Below, one piece after another: positions 6,173 to 16,175 of a DNA stretch of 64,000 bases (positions are counted from its first letter, which is position 1; each line of letters starts with the position of its first letter). The notes below the pieces were generated by a model. It saw nothing but the letters and a program-made list of their open reading frames with translations. It was not told the DNA's origin and searched no databases. The DNA lies in the NCBI GenBank assembly GCA_030528145.1, contig JAUMZK010000001.1, positions 248,001 through 312,000 of the forward strand. Direction: 5' to 3'. The position numbers were made by a program, and so were the translations under genes. Source of the DNA: Actinomycetaceae bacterium (GTDB taxonomy: Bacteria > Actinomycetota > Actinomycetes > Actinomycetales > Actinomycetaceae).

Positions 6173-9013
6173 TTAGCGCCAAAGTAGCTTTTCCTCCGCC
6201 GGACAGTAGGTGAAATCGGTGATGTCCCCGCTGATTATCATGCGTACGGCTTGGTCAATTACCTCCAGGGGGACCACGAACCATTCGGTGGCATCGTACT
6301 CTTGCCCGCACGGATCCATATGATGAACTTCCAAACGCACCTGCGCAAACACCCGATGTAATAGGTTTTCTAACGCTGAGGGGCGCACGTTATAAACCCG
6401 GTAATCTGCCACTATTTCCACCGGTGCCATAAGGTAGGTAGGCGAGGACGCTGCCCCAGCTATCCTTTTTTCCACACTCTCCCGCGTGAAACCTATCTTG
6501 TACAGATTTTCCAAACTTGCAATGCTGGGGTCGCTGCTCTTGGATTTGAGGACGTAAATGTGTCCGCTTTCCACGTCGGCGTCCTCGATATCCACCATAT
6601 CGACTGCGCCACTGCGCACCAACGCGCGCCCGCCTTTCTCCCCCATACGCCCAGCCAGAGACTGACGGTACATGGATGATTCAGTACCATTTTCAAAGAT
6701 GACGCGCAAGCGTTCCTTGTGCTTGACCCGATTTTTGTGTTGCAATTTCTCGGTTTCGCCCACTTCGGCGATAAATAGCAGCATCCCACCCAGTTCGAAA
6801 AAACGTCCCACCTGTATCGTGGAAATGCCGCTAAAGGGCACCAAACTGTATTCGCCCATCCGCAACTGTTCTTGCTTCTGCTTGAACAAAGGTTCAAATT
6901 GGGCAAAGTTTTTGACTTTTTCACGAATCGCTACATCAAATTCATCCGAATCGCGAGGGATCTTTGGCAAGGACTCCACGTCAAATATATCGACAACGTC
7001 GTCGGGATCGTCCTCGAAAATATCCGCATACTCACTGCTTAACAGTTCCTCAATGCTGGAGGGCACGGTTGCATCAGGGATAGCAAACTTTCCGGTCAGC
7101 AAACCCAACTCGTCCAGATGCGCAAGTGCCGCCACCTTGTCCGAGTTAGCCAAAATCCCCTCTAGGCGCGCCCCCAGTTTACGTTCGCTTATTTGCCGAG
7201 TATCCGGATTCGGGGCACGCCCTTCGCGCTGAACGAATTCCACAATTTCCCAAAAACCCCGCTCCAAGCGGTCTGTGGCAGTAAGCTTACGGGGCTGTTC
7301 GTCCTCCGCCAAGATACCGTCGGTGTCCTGGTCTACGACCACACGTTGACGCACCTCTTCGACCTCGTTTTTATTCAAATCCGGGTAGCGTTCCCGGATA
7401 ATTTTGGGAATCAATTCTTTGTTTATAACGTGCGGTTCAGCATTACCAGCAGCGGCGCGCGCAAAATTATCATCCTGTAATATGGTGGCCTTCAAGTCGT
7501 TCAAATCGTTATTGACGATTCGTGTAACCCGCAGGGTTGACGGTTCCTTGTATCCAGTAATATAGAGCGTTGGCGCATTCCCCTCACTGGTGGTCGCGCC
7601 TTCGCCTACACTGCTTTTGCCGCCCCTACCACCTCCAATTATTACGTCGGTACTACCGCTTTCATTCTCGAAAGTGCCGCCCTTTCCTGCATCGCGTTTT
7701 TTGGTTTTGAACTCAAAATTAGGCGCTAAAACCTGTTCCATCAGTAATGATGCCGTAATCGCCTTCAGAATGTTATTTACTGTAATTGTCACTTCACCTT
7801 GACTGGCGTCCGGTTCTGCTATTAGATTTGTGAACTGAGCATGAGATTTGCCCTCACTGTCGCGCGTCACCCGTCCGATTATTTGTATTATTTCAGTCAG
7901 CGAGGCGCGATATCCCACGGTTATCGCGTGTTCGGCAAAGGGCCAGTCGAAGCCCTCTTTGGCCATTCCCAGCGCAATTATTATATCGACGGCATCGCGT
8001 TCTTTTTGGGCGACTTCGGACAGGTACAGCAGGGTGCGTGCGCGCGCTTTTTCGTCGGTGTCATCCACCAAGTTGGCAACGCGTAAAATTTCGCCGCTGT
8101 CTTTCCGGCGTACACTAATAATTCCGGTGTGGGCGTCCTCGGATTCTAAATGTCCAATTACGTCCAGGATTTGACCTACTTCTTCGTACTTGTCCTTAGT
8201 GGATTCGCTGGAATTCACGTTGGGTATGTGAATAATGGTTTTGCGGTCCAGGTCCAGCACTTCCCCTATGGCGTCCGTGTAGCGTCCTTGGTAAAAGTGG
8301 TGCCCAATGCCCAGAGTTTTCAGGTGTTTGTAACCGTTTAGTTGGTCGTAATAGTTGAAAGTGACGGATACGAATTTGGCTTCGTCCTCGGGAAGAAGCA
8401 CAGGGACCGCGTCACCCCGGAAATAGGTGCCGGTCATGGCCACAATGTGCGCGTCACTGCCCCGCATTATTTTCCTGAGGATGGTTCCCAGCCTGGAGTT
8501 TTCGAGAGCGGCTGAAACGTGATGAAATTCGTCTATCGCAATTACTGTGCCGTTTAGCTTTTCGACTTCCACTGCTTCCATAGCGAAACGGAGGGTTGCG
8601 TGCGTACACACCAAGGTTTTGTCCGCGGATGCCAGGAAATGCTGGAACTGTTCGACTTTGCTTTTGCTGCTAGCGTCGGTACAAAGATTATTTTCGCTTT
8701 TAATTTCCCAGTTTGCGAAGAAACCGTGGGTTTTCAGGTCGGTGCTGGCAAAGCTAGCGCCAATGCTTTTTTCAGGAACCGCCACAATCACTTTGCGTCG
8801 CCCTTGGTTTATGAGCTTGTCCAGTCCCACAAACATGAGGGCACGCGATTTGCCGGACGCTGGGGGTGCTTTTACCAGTAAGTATTGGGAGTTTCGTTGC
8901 GCGTACACGCGTTTTTGCATTTCCCGCATGCCCATATTGTCGGTGTTTATTGACGTACCTGCCTGGGCGTATTTGACGTCCACAACGTTTTGGAATTTTC
9001 GAAAATCAGCCAT
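6173..9013 (-). CDS. Superfamily 2 helicase with C-terminal T5orf172/GIY-YIG-like domain
   Basis: This 946-residue protein has Walker A APPASGKS (about 49-56), the DExH-type box DEFHH (161-165), MTGTYFRGD (about 193-201) and helicase motif VI QIIGRVTRD (about 377-385). The last 120 residues (HIYVLKSK, LYKIGFT, RIAGAAS, then ENLLHRVFAQVR and EWFVVP) match the T5orf172/MUG113 relative of GIY-YIG nucleases. It lies two bases downstream of a DNA methyltransferase gene. By analogy with Type I/ISP enzymes split over two chains, it probably translocates on DNA and cuts or signals, acting as the restriction subunit. The frame looks intact although its partner is broken. Confidence 0.8.
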   Translation of the reverse strand: MADFRKFQNVVDVKYAQAGTSINTDNMGMREMQKRVYAQRNSQYLLVKAPPASGKSRALMFVGLDKLINQGRRKVIVAVPEKSIGASFASTDLKTHGFFANWEIKSENNLCTDASSKSKVEQFQHFLASADKTLVCTHATLRFAMEAVEVEKLNGTVIAIDEFHHVSAALENSRLGTILRKIMRGSDAHIVAMTGTYFRGDAVPVLLPEDEAKFVSVTFNYYDQLNGYKHLKTLGIGHHFYQGRYTDAIGEVLDLDRKTIIHIPNVNSSESTKDKYEEVGQILDVIGHLESEDAHTGIISVRRKDSGEILRVANLVDDTDEKARARTLLYLSEVAQKERDAVDIIIALGMAKEGFDWPFAEHAITVGYRASLTEIIQIIGRVTRDSEGKSHAQFTNLIAEPDASQGEVTITVNNILKAITASLLMEQVLAPNFEFKTKKRDAGKGGTFENESGSTDVIIGGGRGGKSSVGEGATTSEGNAPTLYITGYKEPSTLRVTRIVNNDLNDLKATILQDDNFARAAAGNAEPHVINKELIPKIIRERYPDLNKNEVEEVRQRVVVDQDTDGILAEDEQPRKLTATDRLERGFWEIVEFVQREGRAPNPDTRQISERKLGARLEGILANSDKVAALAHLDELGLLTGKFAIPDATVPSSIEELLSSEYADIFEDDPDDVVDIFDVESLPKIPRDSDEFDVAIREKVKNFAQFEPLFKQKQEQLRMGEYSLVPFSGISTIQVGRFFELGGMLLFIAEVGETEKLQHKNRVKHKERLRVIFENGTESSMYRQSLAGRMGEKGGRALVRSGAVDMVDIEDADVESGHIYVLKSKSSDPSIASLENLYKIGFTRESVEKRIAGAASSPTYLMAPVEIVADYRVYNVRPSALENLLHRVFAQVRLEVHHMDPCGQEYDATEWFVVPLEVIDQAVRMIISGDITDFTYCPAEEKLLWR

Positions 9014-9015
9014 AA

Positions 9016-11741
9016 TTATGCTTTCTTTTTTGCCCCAGTTTTCTTTTTCGAGGACGCCGCTTCTGCCTCTAGAGCCTGCTGGTACAGGGTGAACAGGTGG
9101 GTAAGACGCTGTTCGTCAGTATTTTGTGGACAAATGCCGTAAAGTTGGTCCACTAATTCGTCGATGTGCCGGTGGGCTCGGCGTAGGTTTGCTGGCATGT
9201 AGTCCGGGTCGTACAACTGCGCCAAAGTTAGTTCGCAGTGGTATTCGCGCACATCGAGGACGCGCAACGCCGCCACCGTCAGTTCCTCTTTGACCTCCTC
9301 AGTCAGTGGTGGCACCGGAAATGTGTTGTAAACCAAGGTATTAGAGTAGCGGTAGTTCGTTTTCAGCCTCCCGCCTACTGCACGCACCCATGTCATATGC
9401 ATACGGGAGGTAAGTAACGCAAATAACCACGGTTCTGCGTCATAAACCGCAAATGCGGCATCAGATACGACCGTGTCCTCGCCCAAATAGCCCAAAGGAA
9501 TGTAATCGCGTCGTTCGGAAGATACCCTGGGCACAATAATCGAGTCCGTCGCCTTGTGCCGTGGTTCTGCAAAACGATAGGGAAACTCCGCGTCCTTTTG
9601 AGTTTGCAATTTTCTGCTAGCCCGACGCATCGCTGCGACTCTTTCAAAGCGCTTAGCTAAGGGTTCTATTTTGCGCGCTTGCTTAACTTGATTGTCCGTC
9701 ACCCAAATGCAGTAGCGTTCTCTGCCATTTATATAATCGTCAGCTCCGGTAAACTTGCGCAAATAAGGTGCCGCTGCCGGGTAATTAGTAAGCAATTCTT
9801 CCTGTTCCATAGAGCTCAGTATCAAATTGCCCCCATCAGTTGGCTTGGAGCCAAAGAGCATTAATGGCAGATTATCGTTGAACGGCTTTTTACGAGCAGT
9901 AACAATAACATCTACACCATTACCAAGGTATGGATTTATATTTTTTACTTTATGTGCAACTCCCTCACTAAACAAATATTTAGGCGCCTTACTTTGGGGG
10001 CGCAAACCGATTATCACTACCGTTACTCCAGCATTATATTTAGCGTTATTCACCCATTTGAAAGAGGTGTGGGCGAAGCCAATCTCTACCCCGCCTTGCA
10101 AAATGTGGGGAAACATAAGTCCAACGTGTTCCCCCTGTGCTACAGAGTTAGTACTAACAAACGCGAGCTGGGCGTTTGTTCCCCGAATATAGTCTGCCCC
10201 TTTTACGAACCATAACGCTATGTAGTCGAGTTTTTTAGAGTACTTTCGGTCCTTAAAAACGAAAGAAAAATCCGCTTTTTGTTCCTTAGTTTGCATGCTA
10301 GAACCCACGTATGGTGGGTTCCCAATTAAATATATTTCCTTTTTGCCATCATTGGGGCATACTTCGTTCCAGTCCATGCGTGCGGCATTAGCAGTGCGAA
10401 TGCGACCGGTTTCTTTTAGCGGAATCAAAGGAATGTCAATGCCGAACTTTTCCTTAAACTCGATATTCATCTGGTGTTTGGCAATCCACAGAGACAAGAT
10501 GGCGACTTCTACGGGAAAGTCGTCAATTTCCAGACCGTAAAAGTTTTCAATGTTTATGCGTGAATATGTGAATAAGGTTTGGTGTTTACCGTCAAGTTCA
10601 CTTAGGCGCTCCAATATAGCATGCTCCAGGCGCCGCAATTCTTTGTACGCAATAACCAAAAAATTTCCGGAACCACACGCCGGGTCGAAAACTCTAATTT
10701 TAGCGATACGATCCCACAATTTTGTCAGACTATTTTTATTTTCATACGCGTTTTCAAATTCTGCTCGTAACTCCTCTAAAAACAACGGCTCAATGGTTTT
10801 TAAAATATTTGGCACCGACGTGTAATGTTGCCCTAAATCGGAACGCTGATGTGGCGTAACCACTGCCTGAAACATAGAACCGAAAATATCCGGATTGATC
10901 TCCTGCCAAATCAACGTCCCCAAATTAATCAAGGTCTGGCGCGAATGCCGGTTGAACCGCGGCACACGAAAACCGTTACCGGCGCTAAACAACCGCCCAT
11001 TCACGTACGGGAAATCTGCCAAATAAGGAGGCTTATCCGCCCGCTCTTTCGTGTCGAGGGCGGCAAACAAGTCCGTCAGGAGCTCTTGCGTATCGCTGCC
11101 GTCAGGGAGCGTGCGCGAACCCAACACATTCGTAAACTGATTATCTGCAAAAACTCCCGTATCCTCAGCAAAAAAACAGAACAACAGGCGCGTAAAGAAA
11201 ACATTCAAACTGTGGCGGGCGCCCTCGTCCTCCAAAAAATCCGGATTAATTTCCACCAGTTCGTCAAACAGCTGCCCCATGCGCTGAGCCGCCTTCACAT
11301 CCGCATGAGCCTCAGAGATATACTGCACCTTCTCAATTCCCGCCCACGGCAAAAAGAAAGTGAAATACTAGTCGATATCCTGCACCGCAAAAGAAATGGT
11401 CTCGGATGTTTTAGTGTCGTGCGCCAACATTTTTACATAATCAGTTCCATCACGAACCGGGGTGACACCCTGGTAACCCGCGCCGCCACGCGCAAATGCT
11501 GCAACTGCGCCAACAAATCCGCATCCGCATCGACCTCGCGAAAATACACGACATTAGGGTACGCCACTTCGCAATCTTCCACATCCGGGCCAACCTTCAT
11601 ACGCATGCGCAAGCGACGCACATAATTCTTGGACTTACCGTACGCCACCAACAAGTCAAACAAGAACTCCCGGTCATAATGGCGACGCCCTGCCAAAGAT
11701 TCCACATGAGCTTCAATGGTTTTCAAACTGGACTGCGCCAT
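9016..11741 (-). pseudogene. DNA methyltransferase of R-M pair, 5' part disrupted
   Basis: The intact part (9016 to about 11352) is a class I SAM-dependent DNA adenine or cytosine-N4 methyltransferase, with motif I VFDPACGSGNF, motif IV NPPY and a C-terminal region likely to hold target recognition. Upstream, the reading continues homologously but in pieces. FFLPWAGIEK is preceded by an in-frame TAG at 11368-11370. Before that lies YVKMLAHDTKTSETI, then a frameshift near 11450. The N-terminal ORF follows (ATG 11741 behind GGAAGG, SLKTIEAHVESL, REFLFDLLVAYGKSKNYVRRL), ending prematurely at 11433. A TTG at 11352 could in principle restart translation. Without the N-terminal module the protein is probably inactive, unless these are sequencing errors. 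Confidence 0.7.
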
Positions 11742-11832
11742 TCCACGCCCTTCCGCGTTCCGCCCTCGGATATAACTCGGATACAACAATGCCCTGTTTT
11801 CGCGACAAACCACAGAAAACAGGGACAAAATG

Positions 11833-11905
11833 TGGAGCTAGGGGGATTCGAACCCCCGACCTCTTCCATGCCATGGAAGCGCGCTACCAACTGCGCCATA
11901 GCCCC
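11833..11905 (-). tRNA. tRNA-Ala (anticodon GGC)
   Basis: The minus strand folds as a 73-base cloverleaf. Acceptor GGGGCTA pairs with TAGCTCC (discriminator A), the anticodon arm is CTTCC-ATGGCAT-GGAAG with anticodon GGC, and the T-arm is CGGGGGTTCGAATCCCCC. The 3' CCA is not encoded. The damaged R-M locus starts right after its 3' end, a common place for island insertion, but I found no duplicated 3' tRNA segment as an attachment site. Confidence 0.95.
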
Positions 11906-11983
11906 GCTGCCCTTTCGGACTTCTAAAGCTTATCGGACCTACCTAGCAGAGTCCAAATTTACGGCACGTGCGACGCCTCACTT

Positions 11984-12634
11984 TTAGCGTGCCGTATCTT
12001 GCGCCCCCACATTGTGTGCTACCAGACGCCACCCCGGTACCCTTTGACCCTGCTCCAGCACCGACCAGTGGCAGTTATCGTTGCCCCCAATACCGTGCCA
12101 ATCGGTGGCATCCATGCCCAACAGCGCGGTAATCCCCGCCGAAATCGCCGCCCCATGCAACACCAACAACACATCGACCCCGCGGGCGTCCTCGTTATCG
12201 CCATGATTTGCCTGCGCCAAAACCGCCGCAGCCCGGACCGCCTCCGCAACACGCTTGCCCACTTCCCGGCGCGGCTCAATGCCTGCCGCCGCACATTCCC
12301 CCACGCGTCGATACTCATCCAGTTCGCGGGAATACTTTTGCGACATTTCAGTATAAACCTCGCCTTCCAGTACCCCGAAACCGCGCTCCACCAAACGTTC
12401 GTCAGTTTCCACCGGCAAGTCCACCAGATCCGCCACCGCCTGTGCAGTAACCACCGCGCGCAAAAGCGGCGAAGCCACAATTCGCCCGAACCTAAACCCT
12501 GCCACCAACGCCGACGCCGCCGCCCGTGCCTGCGTCACCCCTTCCGCGTTCAAAGAAATATCCACGCGCCCCTGAAAACGGTGCTGCACATTGAAATCGG
12601 TCTGTCCGTGGCGCAACAACACTAACCTACCCAA
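11984..12634 (-). CDS. Histidine phosphatase family protein
   Basis: This 216-residue phosphoglycerate-mutase-like enzyme has the catalytic LVLLRHGQTDFN at its N-terminus. The second-half motif LLVLHGAAI carries the second active-site His. Family members hydrolyse phosphomonoesters and the substrate cannot be assigned. In many actinobacteria a homologue follows rsfS and is called phosphoglycerate mutase; here too it lies downstream of rsfS with a short gap. Confidence 0.85.
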   Translation of the reverse strand: MGRLVLLRHGQTDFNVQHRFQGRVDISLNAEGVTQARAAASALVAGFRFGRIVASPLLRAVVTAQAVADLVDLPVETDERLVERGFGVLEGEVYTEMSQKYSRELDEYRRVGECAAAGIEPRREVGKRVAEAVRAAAVLAQANHGDNEDARGVDVLLVLHGAAISAGITALLGMDATDWHGIGGNDNCHWSVLEQGQRVPGWRLVAHNVGAQDTAR

Positions 12635-12672
12635 ACCAACCCCTCCTTAGCGGGCAAGACACAACGCAACCT

Positions 12673-13095
12673 CTAAACCTGTGAGGGGGCTACGTCCCCG
12701 GAAACCAAATCCCCCACCCCAACGGCGCGAACGTCAATATCCGCACTAATATCAATGCGCGGGCAATCTTTCCACAAGCGTTCCAATCCGTAAAATTCAC
12801 GGTCCTCAGCCTGGAAAACGTGTATGAACAAGCCCCCGGCTTCAAACGCCACCCACCGAGCTTCCTCGGTGCCTTCCCTAGTCCCAGACTTCACGCCTAC
12901 CTTCGCAAGTTCGTCAATAATCTCGCTGACAATTGCGCGCAACTGCCGGTCAGTATCCGCACTGGCAATCAAAAACGCGTCCGCAAACGGCAACCGACCA
13001 GTTACATCAATTGCCACAATGTCATCTGCTAACTTGTCCGCTGCCGCCTTCGCCGCCACGTGTACAGACCGCAAAACGTCTTCAGAAACGCTCAC
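12673..13095 (-). CDS. rsfS: Ribosomal silencing factor RsfS
   Basis: A 140-residue DUF143/Iojap protein: DDIVAIDVTGRLPFADAFLIASADTDRQL, then TREGTEEARWVAFEAGGLFIHVF and EFYGLERLW. RsfS binds ribosomal protein L14 and blocks subunit joining when nutrients are scarce. I chose GTG 13095, which shares one base with the nadD stop (TAGTG). The longer frame upstream lies inside nadD. An acidic tail of about 20 residues extends past the family core. The nadD-rsfS order is the usual one. Confidence 0.92.
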   Translation of the reverse strand: MSVSEDVLRSVHVAAKAAADKLADDIVAIDVTGRLPFADAFLIASADTDRQLRAIVSEIIDELAKVGVKSGTREGTEEARWVAFEAGGLFIHVFQAEDREFYGLERLWKDCPRIDISADIDVRAVGVGDLVSGDVAPSQV

Positions 13096-13751
13096 TATTC
13101 TCCCTCTTGTTTGGTCGACTCTACGTCCTGGTATAAACAGTACTTCCAGATATAACGCACCACCCCATCTGGCACCAGGTACCAGATAGGCACGCCCCCA
13201 TGCGAACGCGCCCGCACATCCGTCGACGAAATGGCAAGCGCCGGAATTTCCACCAAAGTCATAACATCCTTGCGCAACACCTCTGCCGGCAGTTCGTGAC
13301 CCGGACGGGATACGCCCACAAAATGAGCCATCTTGAACAGCTCCTCGTGGTCCTTCCACTTCGCAATGCGCGCCAACGCGTCCGCGCCCGTAATGAAGAA
13401 AAACTCCGCATTCGGGCGTTCTCGGCGCAAATCCCGCAACGTGTCAATAGTGTAAGTGACCCCACCGCGGTCAATGTCCACCCGCGACACCGAAAAACGC
13501 GGATTCTCTGAAGTAGCAATGACCGTCATCAAATACCGGTGCTCCGGGTCACTGACTTTGCGCCCCCGTTTGAAAGGTTGCGTGGCGGTAGGGACAAACA
13601 CTACTTCGTCGAGGGCGAAGGCGTGCTGTACCTCGCTGGCAGCCACCAAGTGCCCATTGTGGATGGGGTCAAAAGTGCCCCCCATAATGCCCACGCGCAC
13701 TCGCCTGTTACTGGGACCAACCTGCCCGCCTGGTTCTACTTCCTCAGTTCG
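13095..13751 (-). CDS. nadD: Nicotinate-nucleotide adenylyltransferase
   Basis: A 218-residue nucleotidyltransferase with the signature [15 protein letters not shown] and, later, [15 protein letters not shown] (the ISSTxxR motif). It transfers AMP from ATP to nicotinate mononucleotide in NAD synthesis. ATG 13751 overlaps the obgE stop by eight bases. The longer frame would run 35 codons back into obgE. The C-terminus ([18 protein letters not shown]) fits the family. Confidence 0.92.
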   Translation of the reverse strand, partial: RTEEVEPGGQVGPSNRRVRVGIMGGTFDPIHNGHLVAASEVQHAFALDEVVFVPTATQPFKRGRKVSDPEHRYLMTVIATSENPRFSVSRVDIDRGGVTYTIDTLRDLRRERPNAEFFFITGADALARIAKWKDHEELFKMAHFVGVSRPGHELPAEVLRKDVMTLVEIPALAISSTDVRARSHGGVPIWYLVPDGVVRYIWKYCLYQDVESTKQEGE

Positions 13752-15267
13752 CATTGGGGTCCGCCCACAAGCCTTCTTCGCGTTCGCGTGCCAACTGGGC
13801 GCGTGCCGCCGCCTTCGCGTCCATGCGCTCGTAATATTGGCGCCGTTTCTCTTCACGAGTAGTACGTTCGTTCTGGTTCAGGCGCAAGTCCTCCCCGCGC
13901 GCCCCCAAAAATTCTGCGCCCGTGGACACGGTGGGTTCCCAGTCAAACAGGACGCCCCCCGATTCGGGACCAATGACTACTGCGGATCCCGCCACCGCGC
14001 CTGCCTTGCGCAACAGGTCCTCGACTCCGGCAGCATTCAGTCGATCCGCCAAATAACCCACGGCTTCATCATTGGAAAAATCGGTTTGCACGATCCACCG
14101 TTCCACCCGCTTGCCGCGCACTTGGAACAGCGGTTCGCCGCCACGCTCTAAGCGTTTGACTGTGACTTCGTTAGTTTTCCCCACCGGGGTGGGGCGCAAA
14201 ATTGTCCGCACCTTCTTTTCCGCTTCAGGTTCTAGCGCGCGTGCTTCTTCTACGGCTTTCCCGAGGGCGAAAGCGAGCTTATCCAACCCGGCATGCGATA
14301 CCGCCGACACCTCAAATATGGGCCAGCCCTTTTGCGCCAATTCTTCGCGCATCAGGTCTGCCATGTCCTGCCCGTCGGGAATATCCACCTTATTTAAGAT
14401 GATTACGCGCGGACGCTTCGCCAAGGGAATTACGCCCTCGACCTTTTCCAGGTCGCTACGGTAATTCGCCAGTTCCGCTTCAATGGTTTCGAGGTCGTCA
14501 AGCGGGTTGCGTTCCGGTTCGAAAGAAACGGTATCGAGCACGTGGGCAATAATTGCGCAACGTTCAATGTGGCGCAAAAAGTCCAGCCCCAGCCCCTTAC
14601 CTGCGGATGCCCCCGGAATAAGCCCCGGCACGTCCGCAACCGTGTAGCGGTACTGACCCGCCTGCACCACACCCAAGTTAGGTGCCAAAGTAGTAAACGG
14701 ATAGTCGGCGATCTTGGGGCGCGCCGCCGACATAGCCGCAATAAGCGAAGACTTCCCCGCCGACGGGTAACCCACCAACGCTACGTCCGCCACAGATTTC
14801 AGTTCCAGGGTAATTTCGGCTTCTTCGCCTGGTTCGCCCAGCAACGCAAATCCGGGTGCTTTGCGTCGCGTCGACGCCAACGCCGCATTTCCCAAGCCGC
14901 CGTGACCGCCCTCGGCAATAGTAACTTCCGCGCCCGGTACGCTCAGGTCCGCCAACACCTCGCCCTCATTGTCGAGGACGACTGTTCCTGTTGGTACCTG
15001 CAGCACCATATCCGTCCCGTCCCGACCCTCGCGAAAATCACCCATTCCGGGCGTACCATTTTCGGCTTTGCGGTGCGGCAAATGGTGAAAATCCAGCAAA
15101 GTAGTCACATTTCCGTCCGCCCGCAAAATGACAGACCCGCCGTGACCGCCGTTACCACCATCAGGACCGCCTAAAGGCTTGAACTTTTCGCGCTTCACTG
15201 ACACGCACCCGTGCCCCCCGTTGCCGGCGGTAGCGTGAATAACCGCACGGTCTACAAATCTAGCCAA
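13744..15267 (-). CDS. obgE: Obg family GTPase
   Basis: A 507-residue protein with three parts. A glycine-rich Obg fold ([33 protein letters not shown]) comes first. A G domain follows, with P-loop GYPSAGKSS, the DVPGLIPGA switch II region and the NKVD specificity motif. A C-terminal OCT domain is typical of actinobacterial Obg. It acts in late 50S assembly and stress control. TTG 15267, just behind GGGGA, gives the standard N-terminus; the longer frame to 15345 does not fit the family. It follows rpmA as usual. Confidence 0.93.
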   Translation of the reverse strand: MARFVDRAVIHATAGNGGHGCVSVKREKFKPLGGPDGGNGGHGGSVILRADGNVTTLLDFHHLPHRKAENGTPGMGDFREGRDGTDMVLQVPTGTVVLDNEGEVLADLSVPGAEVTIAEGGHGGLGNAALASTRRKAPGFALLGEPGEEAEITLELKSVADVALVGYPSAGKSSLIAAMSAARPKIADYPFTTLAPNLGVVQAGQYRYTVADVPGLIPGASAGKGLGLDFLRHIERCAIIAHVLDTVSFEPERNPLDDLETIEAELANYRSDLEKVEGVIPLAKRPRVIILNKVDIPDGQDMADLMREELAQKGWPIFEVSAVSHAGLDKLAFALGKAVEEARALEPEAEKKVRTILRPTPVGKTNEVTVKRLERGGEPLFQVRGKRVERWIVQTDFSNDEAVGYLADRLNAAGVEDLLRKAGAVAGSAVVIGPESGGVLFDWEPTVSTGAEFLGARGEDLRLNQNERTTREEKRRQYYERMDAKAAARAQLAREREEGLWADPNAN

Positions 15268-15424
15268 TTTCCCCTGCCGTCCGTAGTTTGCACCTGCCCA
15301 CCGCAACCACCCAGGCAAGTACCTGACCCAAAGCGAGGTTCCCAACCGGGGCGGTCGCCCTCGAAATTAGTTCAAAAGGCATTTGGCGCGCCTTGTTTTT
15401 ACCATTTTTGCACAGTTAACGAAC

Positions 15425-15452
15425 TTGGGGGCGGACAGACGTCCACCCCCAA
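15425..15452 (-). terminator. Stem-loop between rpmA and obgE
   Basis: TTGGGGG-GGAC pairs with GTCC-CCCCCAA around a four-base loop, with one mismatch. No T-tract follows, so it may act as an mRNA 3'-end stabiliser or partial terminator between the ribosomal protein genes and obgE. Confidence 0.45.
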
Positions 15453-15468
15453 ACAATTTCAGCTTCTA

Positions 15469-15720
15469 TTAGGCTGAAACGACGTTTACAACCTTGCGAC
15501 CGTGGTGGGTACCAAATTCAACAGAACCAGCAGCCAACGCGAACAAGGTGTCATCCTTTCCACGACCGACGTTAGCACCGGGGTGGAATTTGGTGCCGCG
15601 TTGACGAACCAGGATTTCGCCAGCGTTTACAACTTCGCCACCAAAACGCTTCACGCCCAGACGCTTCGCGTTCGAATCACGGCCGTTACGGGAGGAACCG
15701 AGCCCCTTCTTTGTTGACAT
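15469..15720 (-). CDS. rpmA: 50S ribosomal protein L27
   Basis: An 83-residue bL27: [28 protein letters not shown] and [24 protein letters not shown] match the family along its whole length. The basic N-terminal tail reaches toward the peptidyl-transferase centre. It follows rplU with an 18-base gap, the universal rplU-rpmA pair. Confidence 0.97.
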   Translation of the reverse strand: MSTKKGLGSSRNGRDSNAKRLGVKRFGGEVVNAGEILVRQRGTKFHPGANVGRGKDDTLFALAAGSVEFGTHHGRKVVNVVSA

Positions 15721-15738
15721 GTTTCACGCTTCCTTACT

Positions 15739-16047
15739 TTAGGCAATCGCGGTGATCTTAACCGAAGTGAGCTTCTGGCGGTGACCAATGCGCTTCCGGT
15801 ATCCGGTCTTGTTCTTGTACTTAATGATGCTGATCTTGGGACCCTTGGTGTCCTCAATAACTTCCGCCTTGACGGCTTTTTCCGCAAGTTCTGCTGCGTT
15901 AATGGTGACCTTGTCACCGTCGCCGATCATGACGGGCTGGAAAGTAACCTCGTCGCCAGGGTTGGCGTCCAGCCGGTCGACGACGATTACGTCTCCGACG
16001 GAGACCTTTTCTTGGCGGCCACCGGCCTTGACGATCGCGTAGACCAC
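15739..16047 (-). CDS. rplU: 50S ribosomal protein L21
   Basis: A 102-residue bL21: [26 protein letters not shown] at the start and [22 protein letters not shown] at the end are typical. It is a 23S rRNA-binding protein of the large subunit. It is the first gene of the rplU-rpmA-obgE-nadD-rsfS run. The 128 bases upstream presumably hold its promoter and leader. Confidence 0.97.
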   Translation of the reverse strand: MVYAIVKAGGRQEKVSVGDVIVVDRLDANPGDEVTFQPVMIGDGDKVTINAAELAEKAVKAEVIEDTKGPKISIIKYKNKTGYRKRIGHRQKLTSVKITAIA

Positions 16048-16175
16048 GTTATTGCTCTTCCTCTAGTACTTATTGGACAAATTTTCTTGCGTATATTACG
16101 CACCGACGATCCAGCATACGTGTTCTACCCTAATCTGAGCAAACACTAAGACGCTGTTGTTGGTAACATCACGCG

